20,425 bases of DNA from positions 1 to 20,425 of the forward strand of contig LRSR01006078.1 in the NCBI GenBank assembly GCA_001579985.1. The letters are read 5' to 3'. The stretch comes from Hypsibius dujardini (Eukaryota > Tardigrada > Eutardigrada > Parachela > Hypsibiidae). The translations under genes were made by a program, and so were the position numbers. The notes below the pieces were generated by a model. That model saw only the letters and a list, made by a program, of their open reading frames with translations. It did no database searches and had not been told where the DNA came from. The first letter of the stretch is position 1. Each line of letters opens with the position of its first letter. Of the stretch, positions 1 through 8,671 are shown piece by piece.

Positions 1-10
1 CCAGACATAC

Positions 11-158
11 CTGACTCTGCTTGAAATGCATCCGAATCATTTTGCCCACGTTCTGGGTGTGGCTTAAGTCCAGGGCCGCGTCGATTTCGTCCAAAACGTA
101 AACCGGCGCGGGATTCATCTTCAGCATTGCCAAGATAAGGGAAAGAGCGACCAAGGAA
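11..158 (-). CDS. SMC2: SMC2 exon 15 (Walker B and D-loop)
   Basis: Residues 1106-1155 include [20 protein letters not shown], carrying the catalytic Glu1130 and the D-loop, and end HFKQSQ. A GTATGT donor at 10-5 shows that at least one more exon (FIVVSLK-type C-terminus) lies beyond the left edge. Confidence 0.95.
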
Positions 159-2491
159 CTATAAAGAAATCAGGCATTTTTTATGCGATTCAAAAATACC
201 CAGATATAACGTAAATGATGTATCTATCAATCAAAACTCACAGGGGTTGCCTGTTTTCTTTAATTATTCCCAGATCATTATGGGAGTCCTTGTCCGTTTG
301 CCTATCTGACGGTCTGCCTGTCTCCCTGCCTGCTTATCTGTCTTTCTGTCTGTCTGTGTGTCTGTCTGTGTGTCTGTATGCCTGTATGTGTGTCTGTATG
401 TGTGCCTGTGTGTCTGTCTGTGTGTCTGTCTGTATATCTGTGTGTCTGCCTGCCTGCATGTCTATCTGTGTGTCTGGATTGCCGAAATATCCTCACCGTT
501 GCCCACCACTGAGCTCCGACAGCGATTCCTTCCACAGCCAGTCTTTCTTGGTCTTGGAATTGCCAAGTGCCACGCGAATCCGAAGGGCCTCACACAGATT
601 TCCATGGCTGTCCTTTTCACGTTCCAACATGCAATTGGCGTTTGGTAAAAGTGACTCGAAAATTTTCCCGAAGTGCTATGGGATAAACATTCAGTTGTGG
701 TAAAATGGTAAAACAAGCGCAACGAACAAGTGAATATACGCCTTACCTTGTTGACTTCGGTGACCGCGAGCTCGATCAGGTCGCGTTTCTTGATGTCAAG
801 ATTCTGAATGATGTTCTCAAGCTGTTCCTTGTCCTTGTGGCAGGTACGGTTCTTTTCTTTCAGCTCTTCATACTGAAAAAATTCAGCGTTTAGAGTCATG
901 CCTGACTACCTTTAGTGATGTCCGTCTGTCTTCACTGAGTCTTTCTGTCTGACTGTAGTTGATCTTGTCTGTCTGTCACCCTGATGTCTGCCTACATTAT
1001 ATCTGGCTCCTGACTGACCTTCATGATGTCTATCTGTCAGCCTTATATGATGCCTGCCTTCGTTGTACAGTATTTGTTTGTCTGATCGCTATTGATGATA
1101 TCTGTCTGCCTGACCGTATAAGGTGTATAGTCTATGCCTGCCTAATTATCTATATCATGCGTCTGCGAGTCAGCCTCTGATGATGCTTGTCTACTGGACT
1201 GTTCTTGCAGTCGGCTATCCACTAGATAAAAAGACAGAAATTAAAACGGAACCAACCTGTCGCTGGATATTCTCAAAATCGCAATTCGTCTCCTGGCCCA
1301 ACGCGCGGTCCAACTCCTTCCGGCGTTTCAAGCATTTCTCCAATTCCTGCTTCATCTTGGCCATGTTCATCTCCTCCACCTTGTAGGCGGACTCCGGAGT
1401 GCCGAGTTTGGTGTATTCATCGCCCAACCACTCGTGCTCCTTGAAGAGCTCCTCGTTCAGCTAGAATTGCAGCAAAACAATCTCACACCTACACACCTCA
1501 TCCATGAGATACCATGATCTATTGACCAAGCCGGAAACTAACTCTGTTTTCGATCGCCTTGAGCTGATTCTTTTGCGCATCAAGATCGGATTTGGCCTTG
1601 TCCAGGTCTCGGTTGAGCTTCGTCCGGTCCTTTTCCATGTTACGCTTCTCAGCGTGGGCTTCCTGCAGCTGGACGCTCTTCTGAGCAACACTGGATAAAA
1701 AATCCAAATGAAGAAAAACATGAAGCCAGGTCTGCAAGTTGAAACCCGAGTGCCTATGCCTGTTTTTATGTCCGTCAGTCTTGTCTGTCTAGAGAACAAC
1801 AAGTTGTCTTTCTGTCTGTTCGTCTGAGTGCCTGTCCATGTGTCTATGCGTCTGTCTGATTGCCTATCTGTCCATCTGTCGGTCTGTTTGTCTGTCTTAC
1901 AGCCTGTCTATCTGTCTGTCTGAGTTGCTTTATATGGACTGTCTGATTTTCCAGTCCGTCTCCTTACCCGCTGCGATGATCATTATACCGCTTGCTAGCC
2001 TGATCATGCTCCACCTCCACCGGCGCGAGGGTCTCCTGCTTCTTAAGAATCTTTGCCTCGTATTCGGCCACGCGGCTTTTATGGTCCGCAATCTCTTGCG
2101 TGAGTGTGTGACTGGCCGTCAGGTTGTTGTCGATATTGGTCTGGCATTCCATCTGTCGCTGGACCACTTTATTCACCGCCTCCGTCTGCTTCCGTACGTT
2201 TTCCCGGCATTTTGCCTCGTGCTTTTCCGCATCGGCCTTTTCCAAGTCAACCGCGTTCTCCGCCGACAGTTTGGTCTTGAGGTCGTTGATTTTGGCAGTC
2301 AACTCCTCCCGGCGAGCTTCTCCATCATTCAATTCCGTCTCCAAAGTTTCTATTGAAAAAAGACAACTATGAATTTAAACTTTCGCTTGTATGACTAACT
2401 GCCTTAATTCGCCTCGGGTTCCTGTCATGTCTGTCTACTTTTCTGTGTGCATTTCCGTCCGGCCGTCCGTTCGTCTGCTTGCCTGTCTGAA

Positions 2492-2526
<35 letters not shown>

Positions 2527-5500
2527 GTCTGTCTATCTGTCTTTCTGCCTATCGTTCACTCTGTCTTTCGATCTGTCTGCCTGACCATCTGTTCATGTAT
2601 CCAACAGTCTGTCTTCCCTCCCCCATTTGATGTCTACCTGTATGGGGCCTGTTAACACTCCATCTGACCATCTGTCCCATTCAAATGGCATGTCACATGT
2701 CAGCGTCCACTTACGAATTTCTTTCTTCAGCCGTTCCGCATCCAACAAATTTCGAACACCTTGGTTCCGCTCAGCTTCATGGATCAACACGTTCAGCTGA
2801 TTGGTTCGCTGATGAATATCCGCATTGAGGCGCTGAACTCTGTTCAAAAATAAAAAATTGGTAAAACGCCGATGACAACTGCCGGTAAGAAAAAAGGGAA
2901 CAAGCAGACAGGCCGACAAACAGACAGACAGTCAGTCACACACCCGCACAAACAAAAAGACAAGATATATACAGACCGACAGATAGACAAGACAAACGGG
3001 CAGGTAGCCAGGTGCATTGCTAGTATACGCACTCAGTCTCAGTCCGTTCCAGATCAGCCAGCTGGGCTTGCTTTGCGTTCAGCTGCACTCGCAGCTCATC
3101 ATACTCCTGCACGAATTGGCGGTGCTTGTAGACGTGATTGAGCTGCATGTTGTCCCGCGATGTCGTTGAACCACCAGCCACCAGACCGTCCGGATGGACA
3201 GTGTCTCCGCCCAGCGTAACACAATATGGTCGGTGAAAGCGACCGCTTTGATCGTAAGCCACCGTGTTGGCCGTGTCAATGTCCGCACAGATAATCGTGG
3301 ATCCTGAGAATCAAGAATGCCCAAGTTGATTCGTATCCAAGTGAGGTAAACCAAACAATAATACAAGAATCGACTACCGAGAGACAGACAAGAGACGGAC
3401 AGACATACAGACAGGCAGATAGACATAAACATACAGAGAGATGAACATACAGCCAACAGCCAAAAGAAGGGACAGATGGGTAAAGAGATAGACAGCAGGC
3501 CATACGAAGACAGTCTGACAGACAGATACACAAACATACAAACAGACAGGCAAGAATAAACTTGCCAAAGGTATATTCCGCAATGGAGCGGAACTTCGGT
3601 TCATAAGTGACGCAGTCGATTGCCCGCCAGACTTTGTTGGCTCCCACCAGCTGTTGCACAGCACGAAACTGCGCGTCCGGCATGGGATGGCCTTTGGCAC
3701 GGCTGATGGGCGCCAAAGTGACGCGGCGACAGACATTATCCAGCACGGTCTTTCCCACTTCCTCGTTGTCCACGACAAATTGGTAGATCTTTCCGCCCGC
3801 AGCACCCTATTAAAAAAGTTCAGATGACACCCAAAGGCCAGGGACGTGTCATGATTGACAGAAACAAACTTAAGCGGACAAACTGAAACGAGGCAACACT
3901 GTTCCACGGGGATTTAGAAAGATAAACAGACAAACAGACAGGCAGATAGAGAGACAGACAAACAGACAAACAGACAGGCAGATAGAGAGACAGACGGACA
4001 GATATAGAAAGACAAATAGATAGTCATACAGATGCACACAGAACAGACAGATAGACAGACGGACAAGTATACAGAAACGGAAAGGCAGACCGGCAAAAAA
4101 GGAGAAAGGCAGACCGCCACGCAGGTAGGCAAGTAGACAAACAGACCGACGGACGAGCTAAGGACAGACCCGCAAAAATACAGACATAAAGAAAGACACA
4201 GCGAGATAGACCGAATCTTCCAGATACAAAAAAGCCGCGCCTTTCGCGACCACTCACGTCAATAGCAGTTAGAAACTTTTCATGCTCCTTGATGACAAAC
4301 AGCTTGGCGATTGAACCGTGCACTCTACTCAAATCCACCCGGTTCTGCCCGCCGTTCCGGAAGGGGACCTCCAACGACCGCATCTGATTCTCAAAATGTC
4401 CAATTTGATTCTCCAAATGGGCCTTGCGGCCCAATAGGTCGCGTTGTTCCTGCCGCACGGCGGCGATCCCGTCAACGCCGCCTGCGGCCCCCTCGGCCGG
4501 CTGGACACTCTGATGCTTCTCCCGTAGCACGGCAATCTCTTGCTCCAGCGTCTGGATGTTTTGCAGCATCTTCTGGTGCGACTGCGCCTTGGACGCGCTC
4601 TCCTGGGAGACGGTGGCGACCTGCTTGCGGTGGTTGGTCAAGGTGCCGCGGACGACGTTCAGCCGGAGCTCCAACTCGTTCAGCTGTTCCTGTGCTGCAG
4701 TGCACTGATTCTTCCAGCCAAACTGTTGAAGCAAAAAAGGGAGCAACCGTTATCGCCAGGAACTAAATCATCCAACTGTGTAAAGTCAGTTTTTCGTTTT
4801 TTAATAAAACAAATCATTAAAATACCGGTATTTCTTTCTTGATATTAAATGAAATATTAACTCTTCTATTTATAGTGCAATGTATTGTATTATACAAACA
4901 TGTAGAAGGACTTGAAATAAAAAAGGTTCATAATGAATAAAAAATAAAAGTAAATTTTATGTATCCGTTCCCGGTATACTTGCTTAAATAAATGGTAATA
5001 TCTACAGAAAATCGCGGGATTTCAAATAAAAATAAATGTGAAATAAAAACAATGACTCATTTCAGCCTGGCTGGTTCCGAATAAAGTAAAAAAATTAAAA
5101 AGTACCTATTTTCGATTATTTGGAATATCTTAAAAATATTTTATAAAAAATGGCAGATATCGCGAAGGACAATTTTCTCGTCCTCCACTCACATCGGCAT
5201 TGTCGCGGCCACCGACGCCAGTCACGATGACCGCCATGGCTTGCTGTGCTCGCAACACTTGTCCCTCCATCTCCCCCTTTTTTGCCTCCGCCGCTGCGAG
5301 GTCTTCCCCGATCTTCGCCTGTCGCTCCGTCAGCTGCACCAGCTCGACCTTTTTGGTCTCAATGTCACGTCGGCACTGCTCAATGGCTGATTCCTCCTCC
5401 TCGATGAGGCTGCGATTGGAATCGATCTCCGCCTTGATGGCGGACCACTTCTTCCGGGCTTCCGCGGCAGCGGCCTCCAGCACCTTCAACGCGGCGCTCT

Positions 5501-7842
5501 GGTCCGTGTCGCCGTGCTCCAGCTCGGTGATCTGCTGGGCTTTAGCGGCGAGCTGTTCGGCGGCCTCCGCCAGTTGGGTTTCCAGTTCTGTGATGCGCAG
5601 CTTGGTCAGCTTTCGCTCTTCTCGGATCTGCTCGGCGTGAATCTGAAAGGGAAAAGGAAAATTCAGCCAATCAGTCAGAGAGCCAATCAATTAATCAATC
5701 AATACGCCAAACACAAAAACAAAGTAGTGTTGCTCAGATTACTTTAAAATATGATTTAAAATGCCCAAAACAGGAATTTTATTCTAAATCAAATTAATTT
5801 TGATTAATTTTAAAATCATTAAAACCCTTTTTGGCTGAGGATTAATTTTTATTTAAAATTAACCGTTTTGACTGGAATGGACATTGAAAATATATATTTA
5901 TTGACGTTTTGGAACGAAATCTCGATTGATTGATGAATTAAGTGAATGCCCTTACACTTAGAGCATCGGTTGCTCCATCAACAGACACTGACTGATTCAT
6001 TGATTGCTTTGAATACACGGGAACCGTCTCATCTTATCGCACATATTTCGTGGATCTTTGCGGTTAAGATGTCACGGAAAAGTAAATAAATAAGCGAAAG
6101 AACGTTTTGCATAATTTAACAATTTTTATACGCTGTTTTCATAAACTGAAAAATATATTATTCAATTTGAGTGATTTGAATTAACCAACAAGAAAATTTT
6201 AGATTAATTTGTAATTTAACTTTAATTCCTTTTGGATTCAACGATTTTGATTCCGATTTAAAATCAAATCACTTTTGGCCAATCAAAATTAATTTTCAAT
6301 TTACATAAATTTAAAGGTTTGATTTAAACACTAAATCAAAGTGCCAAAACAATCTGTTTGTATTAAAACAAAAATAAAAAAATAAACAACCGATAGGCGC
6401 AACAGAGAATCAGTCAATCAATAGATTTTCTCGCGTTGGAGAACTTAAATTAAATTATTAAAACTAAACTCAGCTACCAATTATAGTAACTTAAGTTAGT
6501 TTTGTTAGTTCTTTAAAACAAAAACGACACTAACAGATTTTAGTACTTCACCACGAGATTTAAAGATAAATTAAAACTAAAGGAGATCGACTCGGCTCAC
6601 CCCAGAAACTAAAAGGCATAATTACTCAAAAATACCAACAAAATCCAACACAACAGATTTTTGGCTGAATGAAAAAGAACCATAATTTTCCATATTAAGC
6701 GAGAGAAGCTTTTGACGTGTTACCTTATGGTCAAACGCTTCCTTGGCGGCGATGTTGTACTGGAGCTTCTCGATGTTACGGCCGGCTTTATTGCGCTCAA
6801 TCTCCTCCTGCCGGGTCTTCTGAAGGGTTTCAATTTTCGGCTCAATCACTTGATGGAGGATGTTTTGCGTTTCCATCACCCGCTTCTCCTTGTCGCTCAT
6901 AATTCGTTTCGTTGCGTCTCGCTTGGTAATGTAGACCATTGTACCGGCACCTTCCTCCACCATATTCCTGGAAGGAAATCACAGCAATGAACATCCTTTC
7001 TAAGTTTCCATCTGAGTGAATGTCTCTGGGTATCGATATTTGTCTGCCTGCCTGTCAGTGCCTGTGGGTGTCTGTCTACTTGTCTATTTGTCTGTCTGCG
7101 TTTTCCTGCCTACCTAACTGTCTGTCTCTCTTTATGTCTGCCTGCCGGCTAAATCTCAGTCTGTCTGTCAACTAGTGTATCGACTTGTGAGTAAGTCTAT
7201 CTCCCAATCCGTCTGACTCTATGTCTGTGTCTGCCACTGTGACTGACAGTCTGACTGAATTAATTAATGTATGACTGCCTGTGTATGTTGTCTGCCCCCG
7301 CACAAACTGCCTCACCAGATCTCTTCCGGTTTCATGTTCAGCACTTTGGTAATGCGGCCCTGCATGATGAGGAAGTGCGGACTCTGGATGTTGAGCTGGA
7401 TGGACCGGAACATATCCTGCACGACGTTTTGGTTGACCTTGGCGCCGTTGATATGGTACGTGGACTTGCCCTGCGCCAACCGGCGCTCCACCTCGATGGT
7501 CGCCTTTTCCTTGTAGTTGATCGGACTCTGATTCTTATTTTTATTGTCGAAAACGATGCTGACTGACGCGAAAGCAATCCCGCCGGCGCCCTTCTTGTAC
7601 ACCAGGTCCATCATGTTATCCGCACGAAACTACTCGGCAACAGAGAGATACAATTTCAACTCGATACATGGGCAAACGAGCAATCAGGCAGAGACAGGCA
7701 ACGTGAAATAGACATACGTCGACAAAAAGGCAGTTGTACAGACAGAAATGCAGATGAACAGATAGAAAGGCAGACGAACAGACAGACAAACAGACCGATA
7801 GTTAGGTAGGCAGACAGATAGACAGCAGACAAACAGACAGCC

Positions 7843-7922
<80 letters not shown>

Positions 7923-8671
7923 GGGCAGATATACTATCAATGGACAGAGAAACAAAGGAATATACAATTAAAATGCTTCAGATGTGGAAAGGACTTGTGA
8001 ACTCACCTGGGTCGGCGAGTTCTGACAAAGAACGAAGCAGATCGCGTCAAGGATGTTTGACTTGCCGCAGCCATTGAGACCTGAAAGAGAAAATTGTATC
8101 AGAACAATTCACTGACAACGTACGGCAATTTTTTCAGTCAGGCAGTTAACAAATGCCCCAGGCACTCCACAGACAATGTTGCGACACTAATCAGACAATC
8201 AAAAATCCAGCACCAATCGCTTATCAACCAATCAATCAATCGATTTGTGAAGGTTGAAACTTTCAGTCACTAGTCACTAAGATCGGCAGTAGTACCACCG
8301 CAGAACACGGTAAAAATATTACGGCACTGAACCCGGGTAATTAAATACAAACATATAAACTCCGGAGACTAATTGCAGGGAAGCAATTGGTTTGATGGGG
8401 TATACATTGAAGAACTTACAGGCAAAATCAGTCTCACACAATCAGCCCAATCAAGCAATCAATTAAGACTGCCTTAAGCAAACAGGAAAAACAAGTCAAT
8501 CACTCAATCAAGCGCTAGGTCAACGAGCCGACGCTCAGGCAAAAATTCCGCGGCACATCGATTTTCAATCACCGTACCGGTAATGGCGTTGAACTGCGGA
8601 TTGAAATCCTTAATCAGCGTCTCCGTGCCGTACGACTTGAATCCGTGGAGTTTGATCGATTTAATATGCAT
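11..8671 (-). CDS. SMC2: SMC2, condensin core ATPase (15 exons, 3' end off window)
   Basis: The protein starts [15 protein letters not shown], a hallmark of SMC2. It continues through Walker [10 protein letters not shown] (residues 32-40), the Q-loop [13 protein letters not shown] (Q146), a long first coiled coil (about 165-520), the hinge with a GGD...GGS loop (about 525-680), a second coiled coil, the signature LSGGQR (1101-1106) and Walker B VYVLDEID (catalytic E1130) with the D-loop ALDLSHT. SMC2 pairs with SMC4 in condensin and compacts mitotic chromosomes by ATP-driven loop extrusion in the nucleus. CDS exons on the minus strand: 8671-8578, 8080-8007, 7629-7316, 6967-6724, 5642-5193, 4722-4258, 3806-3566, 3303-3033, 2839-2715, 2349-1968, 1690-1543, 1460-1257, 872-747, 675-497, 158-11. 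They total 3465 nt (1155 codons) with every phase matching. Human SMC2 is about 1197 aa, so only a terminal exon is missing. Eight internal introns and the partial array-bearing ones are listed separately. SMC1, SMC3 and SMC4 are excluded by the N-terminus and signature context. Confidence 0.96.
293..480. repeat. Degenerate GTCT array in SMC2 intron 14
   Basis: TGTC/TGTG units on the plus strand with many single-base interruptions. The pre-mRNA of SMC2 therefore carries AGAC. It stays clear of both splice sites (intron 159-496). Confidence 0.9.
497..675 (-). CDS. SMC2: SMC2 exon 14 (ABC signature)
   Basis: Residues 1047-1105 start [18 protein letters not shown], the typical start of the SMC2 C-lobe, and end [10 protein letters not shown](R). 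LSGGQR is the ABC signature that contacts the gamma phosphate of ATP on the partner subunit. Acceptor CCCATAG, donor GTGAGG (phase 2). Confidence 0.95.
747..872 (-). CDS. SMC2: SMC2 exon 13
   Basis: Residues 1005-1046, [20 protein letters not shown] to ELAVTEVNK, form the last coiled-coil turn joining the C-terminal ATPase lobe. Acceptor TTTTTTCAG, donor GTAAGG. The following intron (676-746) is 71 nt, the shortest here. Confidence 0.92.
905..1190. repeat. Decayed GTCT-type array in SMC2 intron 12
   Basis: Scattered CTGTCTG, CTGCCTG and GATGTCT units on the plus strand, much more diverged than the other arrays, within intron 873-1256. It suggests an old array. Confidence 0.7.
1257..1460 (-). 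CDS. SMC2: SMC2 exon 12 (coiled coil near C-terminal head)
   Basis: Residues 937-1004 read [20 protein letters not shown], aligning with the family KDYDWI...LFG motif ahead of the C-lobe, then a helix ending NIQRQ. Acceptor ATTCTAG, donor GTTGGT (phase 0). Confidence 0.92.
1543..1690 (-). CDS. SMC2: SMC2 exon 11 (second coiled coil)
   Basis: Residues 887-936, [18 protein letters not shown] to QLKAIENR, are heptad-rich. Acceptor TTTATCCAG, donor GTTAGT (phase 0). The next intron is only 82 nt. Confidence 0.91.
1740..1950. repeat. GTCT array in SMC2 intron 10
   Basis: Interrupted TGTC units on the plus strand, denser between 1805 and 1922, inside intron 1691-1967. SMC2 RNA reads AGAC here. 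Confidence 0.85.
1968..2349 (-). CDS. SMC2: SMC2 exon 10 (second coiled coil)
   Basis: Residues 760-886, [20 protein letters not shown] to RYNDHRS, are continuous coiled coil with few Pro or Gly. Acceptor TTTTTTCAATAG, donor GTAAGG (phase 2). Confidence 0.92.
2410..2625. repeat. GTCT array in SMC2 intron 9
   Basis: It contains a pure run of about eight TGTC units at 2492-2524, flanked by degenerate units. Intron 2350-2714. SMC2 RNA reads AGAC. Confidence 0.93.
2715..2839 (-). CDS. SMC2: SMC2 exon 9 (second coiled coil)
   Basis: A 125-nt exon encodes residues 718-759, [20 protein letters not shown] to ERLKKEI. It enters in phase 2 and leaves in phase 1 at a consensus GTAAGT donor. Skipping it would shift the frame. 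Confidence 0.9.
2897..3000. repeat. AGAC array in SMC2 intron 8 (opposite polarity)
   Basis: The plus strand carries AGACAG and GACAAAC units, so SMC2 RNA reads GTCT, the complement of the array in intron 9 across the 125-nt exon 9. Intron 2840-3032. Confidence 0.85.
3033..3303 (-). CDS. SMC2: SMC2 exon 8 (hinge to second coiled coil)
   Basis: It completes Gly628, then reads [17 protein letters not shown] and later [20 protein letters not shown] before re-entering the coiled coil. GGD...H/DPxGxxxGG is the conserved hinge loop of SMC proteins. Acceptor GATTCTCAG, donor GTGCGT (phase 2). Confidence 0.93.
3304..3565 (-). other. Non-canonical GC-AG intron (SMC2 intron 7)
   Basis: The donor reads TTTG|GCAAGT and the acceptor TTCTCAG|GA. 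Splicing this way gives ...[14 protein letters not shown], co-linear with other SMC2 hinges. Using the nearby GT (CAA|GTTTAT) breaks frame, and the GTCTGT option creates a stop. GCAAGT is the known strong consensus of GC-AG introns. Confidence 0.85.
3370..3556. repeat. AGAC array in SMC2 intron 7
   Basis: Plus-strand AGAC/ATAC units (GTCT in the transcript), lying in the GC-AG intron and ending about 10 nt from its donor. Confidence 0.85.
3566..3806 (-). CDS. SMC2: SMC2 exon 7 (hinge)
   Basis: Residues 548-627 read [20 protein letters not shown], then RRVTLAPI, and end in RSIAEYTF plus the first base of Gly628. This is the hinge dimerisation domain. The only donor that keeps frame and the family sequence FG(S/T)T is GCAAGT, so the following intron is GC-AG. 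Confidence 0.92.
3918..4200. repeat. AGAC array in SMC2 intron 6
   Basis: Plus-strand AGACAAAC and AGAC units, with a local direct repeat (CAGACAGGCAGATAGAGAGA at 3937 and again near 3971) showing internal duplication. Intron 3807-4257. GTCT in the transcript. Confidence 0.88.
4258..4722 (-). CDS. SMC2: SMC2 exon 6 (coiled coil into hinge)
   Basis: Residues 393-547 begin [18 protein letters not shown] and end [13 protein letters not shown]...FLTAID, which matches the hinge entry of SMC2 (VKGLVASL-type segment). Acceptor CTTCAACAG, donor GTGAGT (phase 0). Confidence 0.93.
4723..5192 (-). other. SMC2 intron 5, AT-rich, no array
   Basis: Very AT-rich sequence (AAAATAAA-type words) with no tetranucleotide array and no reading frame that fits SMC2. 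Exons 5 and 6 join in phase 0 without an extra exon. Confidence 0.8.
5193..5642 (-). CDS. SMC2: SMC2 exon 5 (first coiled coil)
   Basis: A 450-nt exon encodes residues 243-392. It is rich in Glu, Lys, Ala and Gln with heptad-like spacing, from [12 protein letters not shown] to [11 protein letters not shown]. The last residues form a Gly-rich break. Acceptor CCCTTTCAG, donor GTGAGT (phase 0). Confidence 0.93.
5643..6723 (-). other. SMC2 intron 4, longest SMC2 intron, AT-rich
   Basis: 1081 nt of low-GC sequence with repeated TTAATTTT/AAAATTAA words around 5740-5870 and 6175-6330 and short CAATCAAT runs near 5695 and 6415. There is no supported coding exon, since exons 4 and 5 are co-linear with the family. 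Confidence 0.75.
6724..6967 (-). CDS. SMC2: SMC2 exon 4 (end of N-lobe, start of coiled coil)
   Basis: Residues 162-242 open with [12 protein letters not shown], aligning to the family (I/V)EEAAGTxMY segment, then enter a charged coiled coil. The usual Arg after AAGT is Met here. Acceptor CCTTCCAG, donor GTAACA (phase 0). Confidence 0.94.
7020..7300. repeat. Degenerate GTCT array in SMC2 intron 3
   Basis: TGTC/TGCC units on the plus strand within intron 6968-7315, AGAC in the SMC2 transcript. The nearest array on the other side of exon 3 has the opposite polarity. Confidence 0.85.
7316..7629 (-). CDS. SMC2: SMC2 exon 3 (Q-loop)
   Basis: Residues 57-161 run from [13 protein letters not shown] to KPEEIW (Trp codon split). 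The exon includes [15 protein letters not shown] and [15 protein letters not shown], whose Gln146 is the Q-loop residue that links ATP binding to domain movement. The acceptor is TAG with a weak pyrimidine tract. The donor is GTGAGG (phase 2). Confidence 0.94.
7700..7945. repeat. AGAC array in SMC2 intron 2, partly pure
   Basis: Pure AGAC units from 7842 to about 7898, then an interruption and more units to 7922. Intron 7630-8006. GTCT in the transcript. The purity implies recent expansion and probable length polymorphism. Confidence 0.95.
8007..8080 (-). CDS. SMC2: SMC2 exon 2 (Walker A)
   Basis: A 74-nt exon follows a CTCTTTCAG acceptor and ends at a GTGAGT donor. It encodes [18 protein letters not shown], the P-loop that binds ATP phosphates. 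The variable position before GKS is Cys, where most SMC proteins have Ser. The Gly that usually follows CF(L/V)L is also Cys. Confidence 0.95.
8081..8577 (-). other. SMC2 intron 1 with CAAT-type repeats
   Basis: Holds dispersed CAATCAATCAATC words (8225-8243, 8430-8470, 8490-8512) rather than AGAC units. Donor GTACGG, acceptor CTTTCAG. Nothing else recognised. Confidence 0.75.
8578..8671 (-). CDS. SMC2: SMC2 exon 1 (N-terminus)
   Basis: This exon encodes residues 1-31 plus one base of Gly32, from the ATG at 8671 to ...FNAITG. The family N-terminus begins exactly at this Met, which fixes the start. The donor is GTACGG (phase 1). Confidence 0.95.

Noticed and set aside
302-535. Cys/Leu/Val-Ser or Thr/Asp/Arg repeat proteins in the GTCT arrays (also 2391-2630, 3914-4132, 7656-7967 and similar)
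   Set aside because: They are translations of a tetranucleotide repeat inside SMC2 introns; length follows from the absence of stops in GTCT and AGAC, not from selection.
2844-3032. Alternative donor GTATAC for SMC2 exon 8 (one codon longer)
   Set aside because: It leaves phase 0, which does not fit the phase-2 acceptor of exon 9; GTGCGT keeps the frame.
4311-4766. Plus-strand open frames over SMC2 exons 5, 6 and 10 (such as 5200-5640, 4311-4766 and 1838-2356)
   Set aside because: They are antisense shadows of GC-rich SMC2 coding exons and show no family features.
7842-7922. CRISPR-like array
   Set aside because: Simple tetranucleotide microsatellite without unique spacers, in an animal intron.
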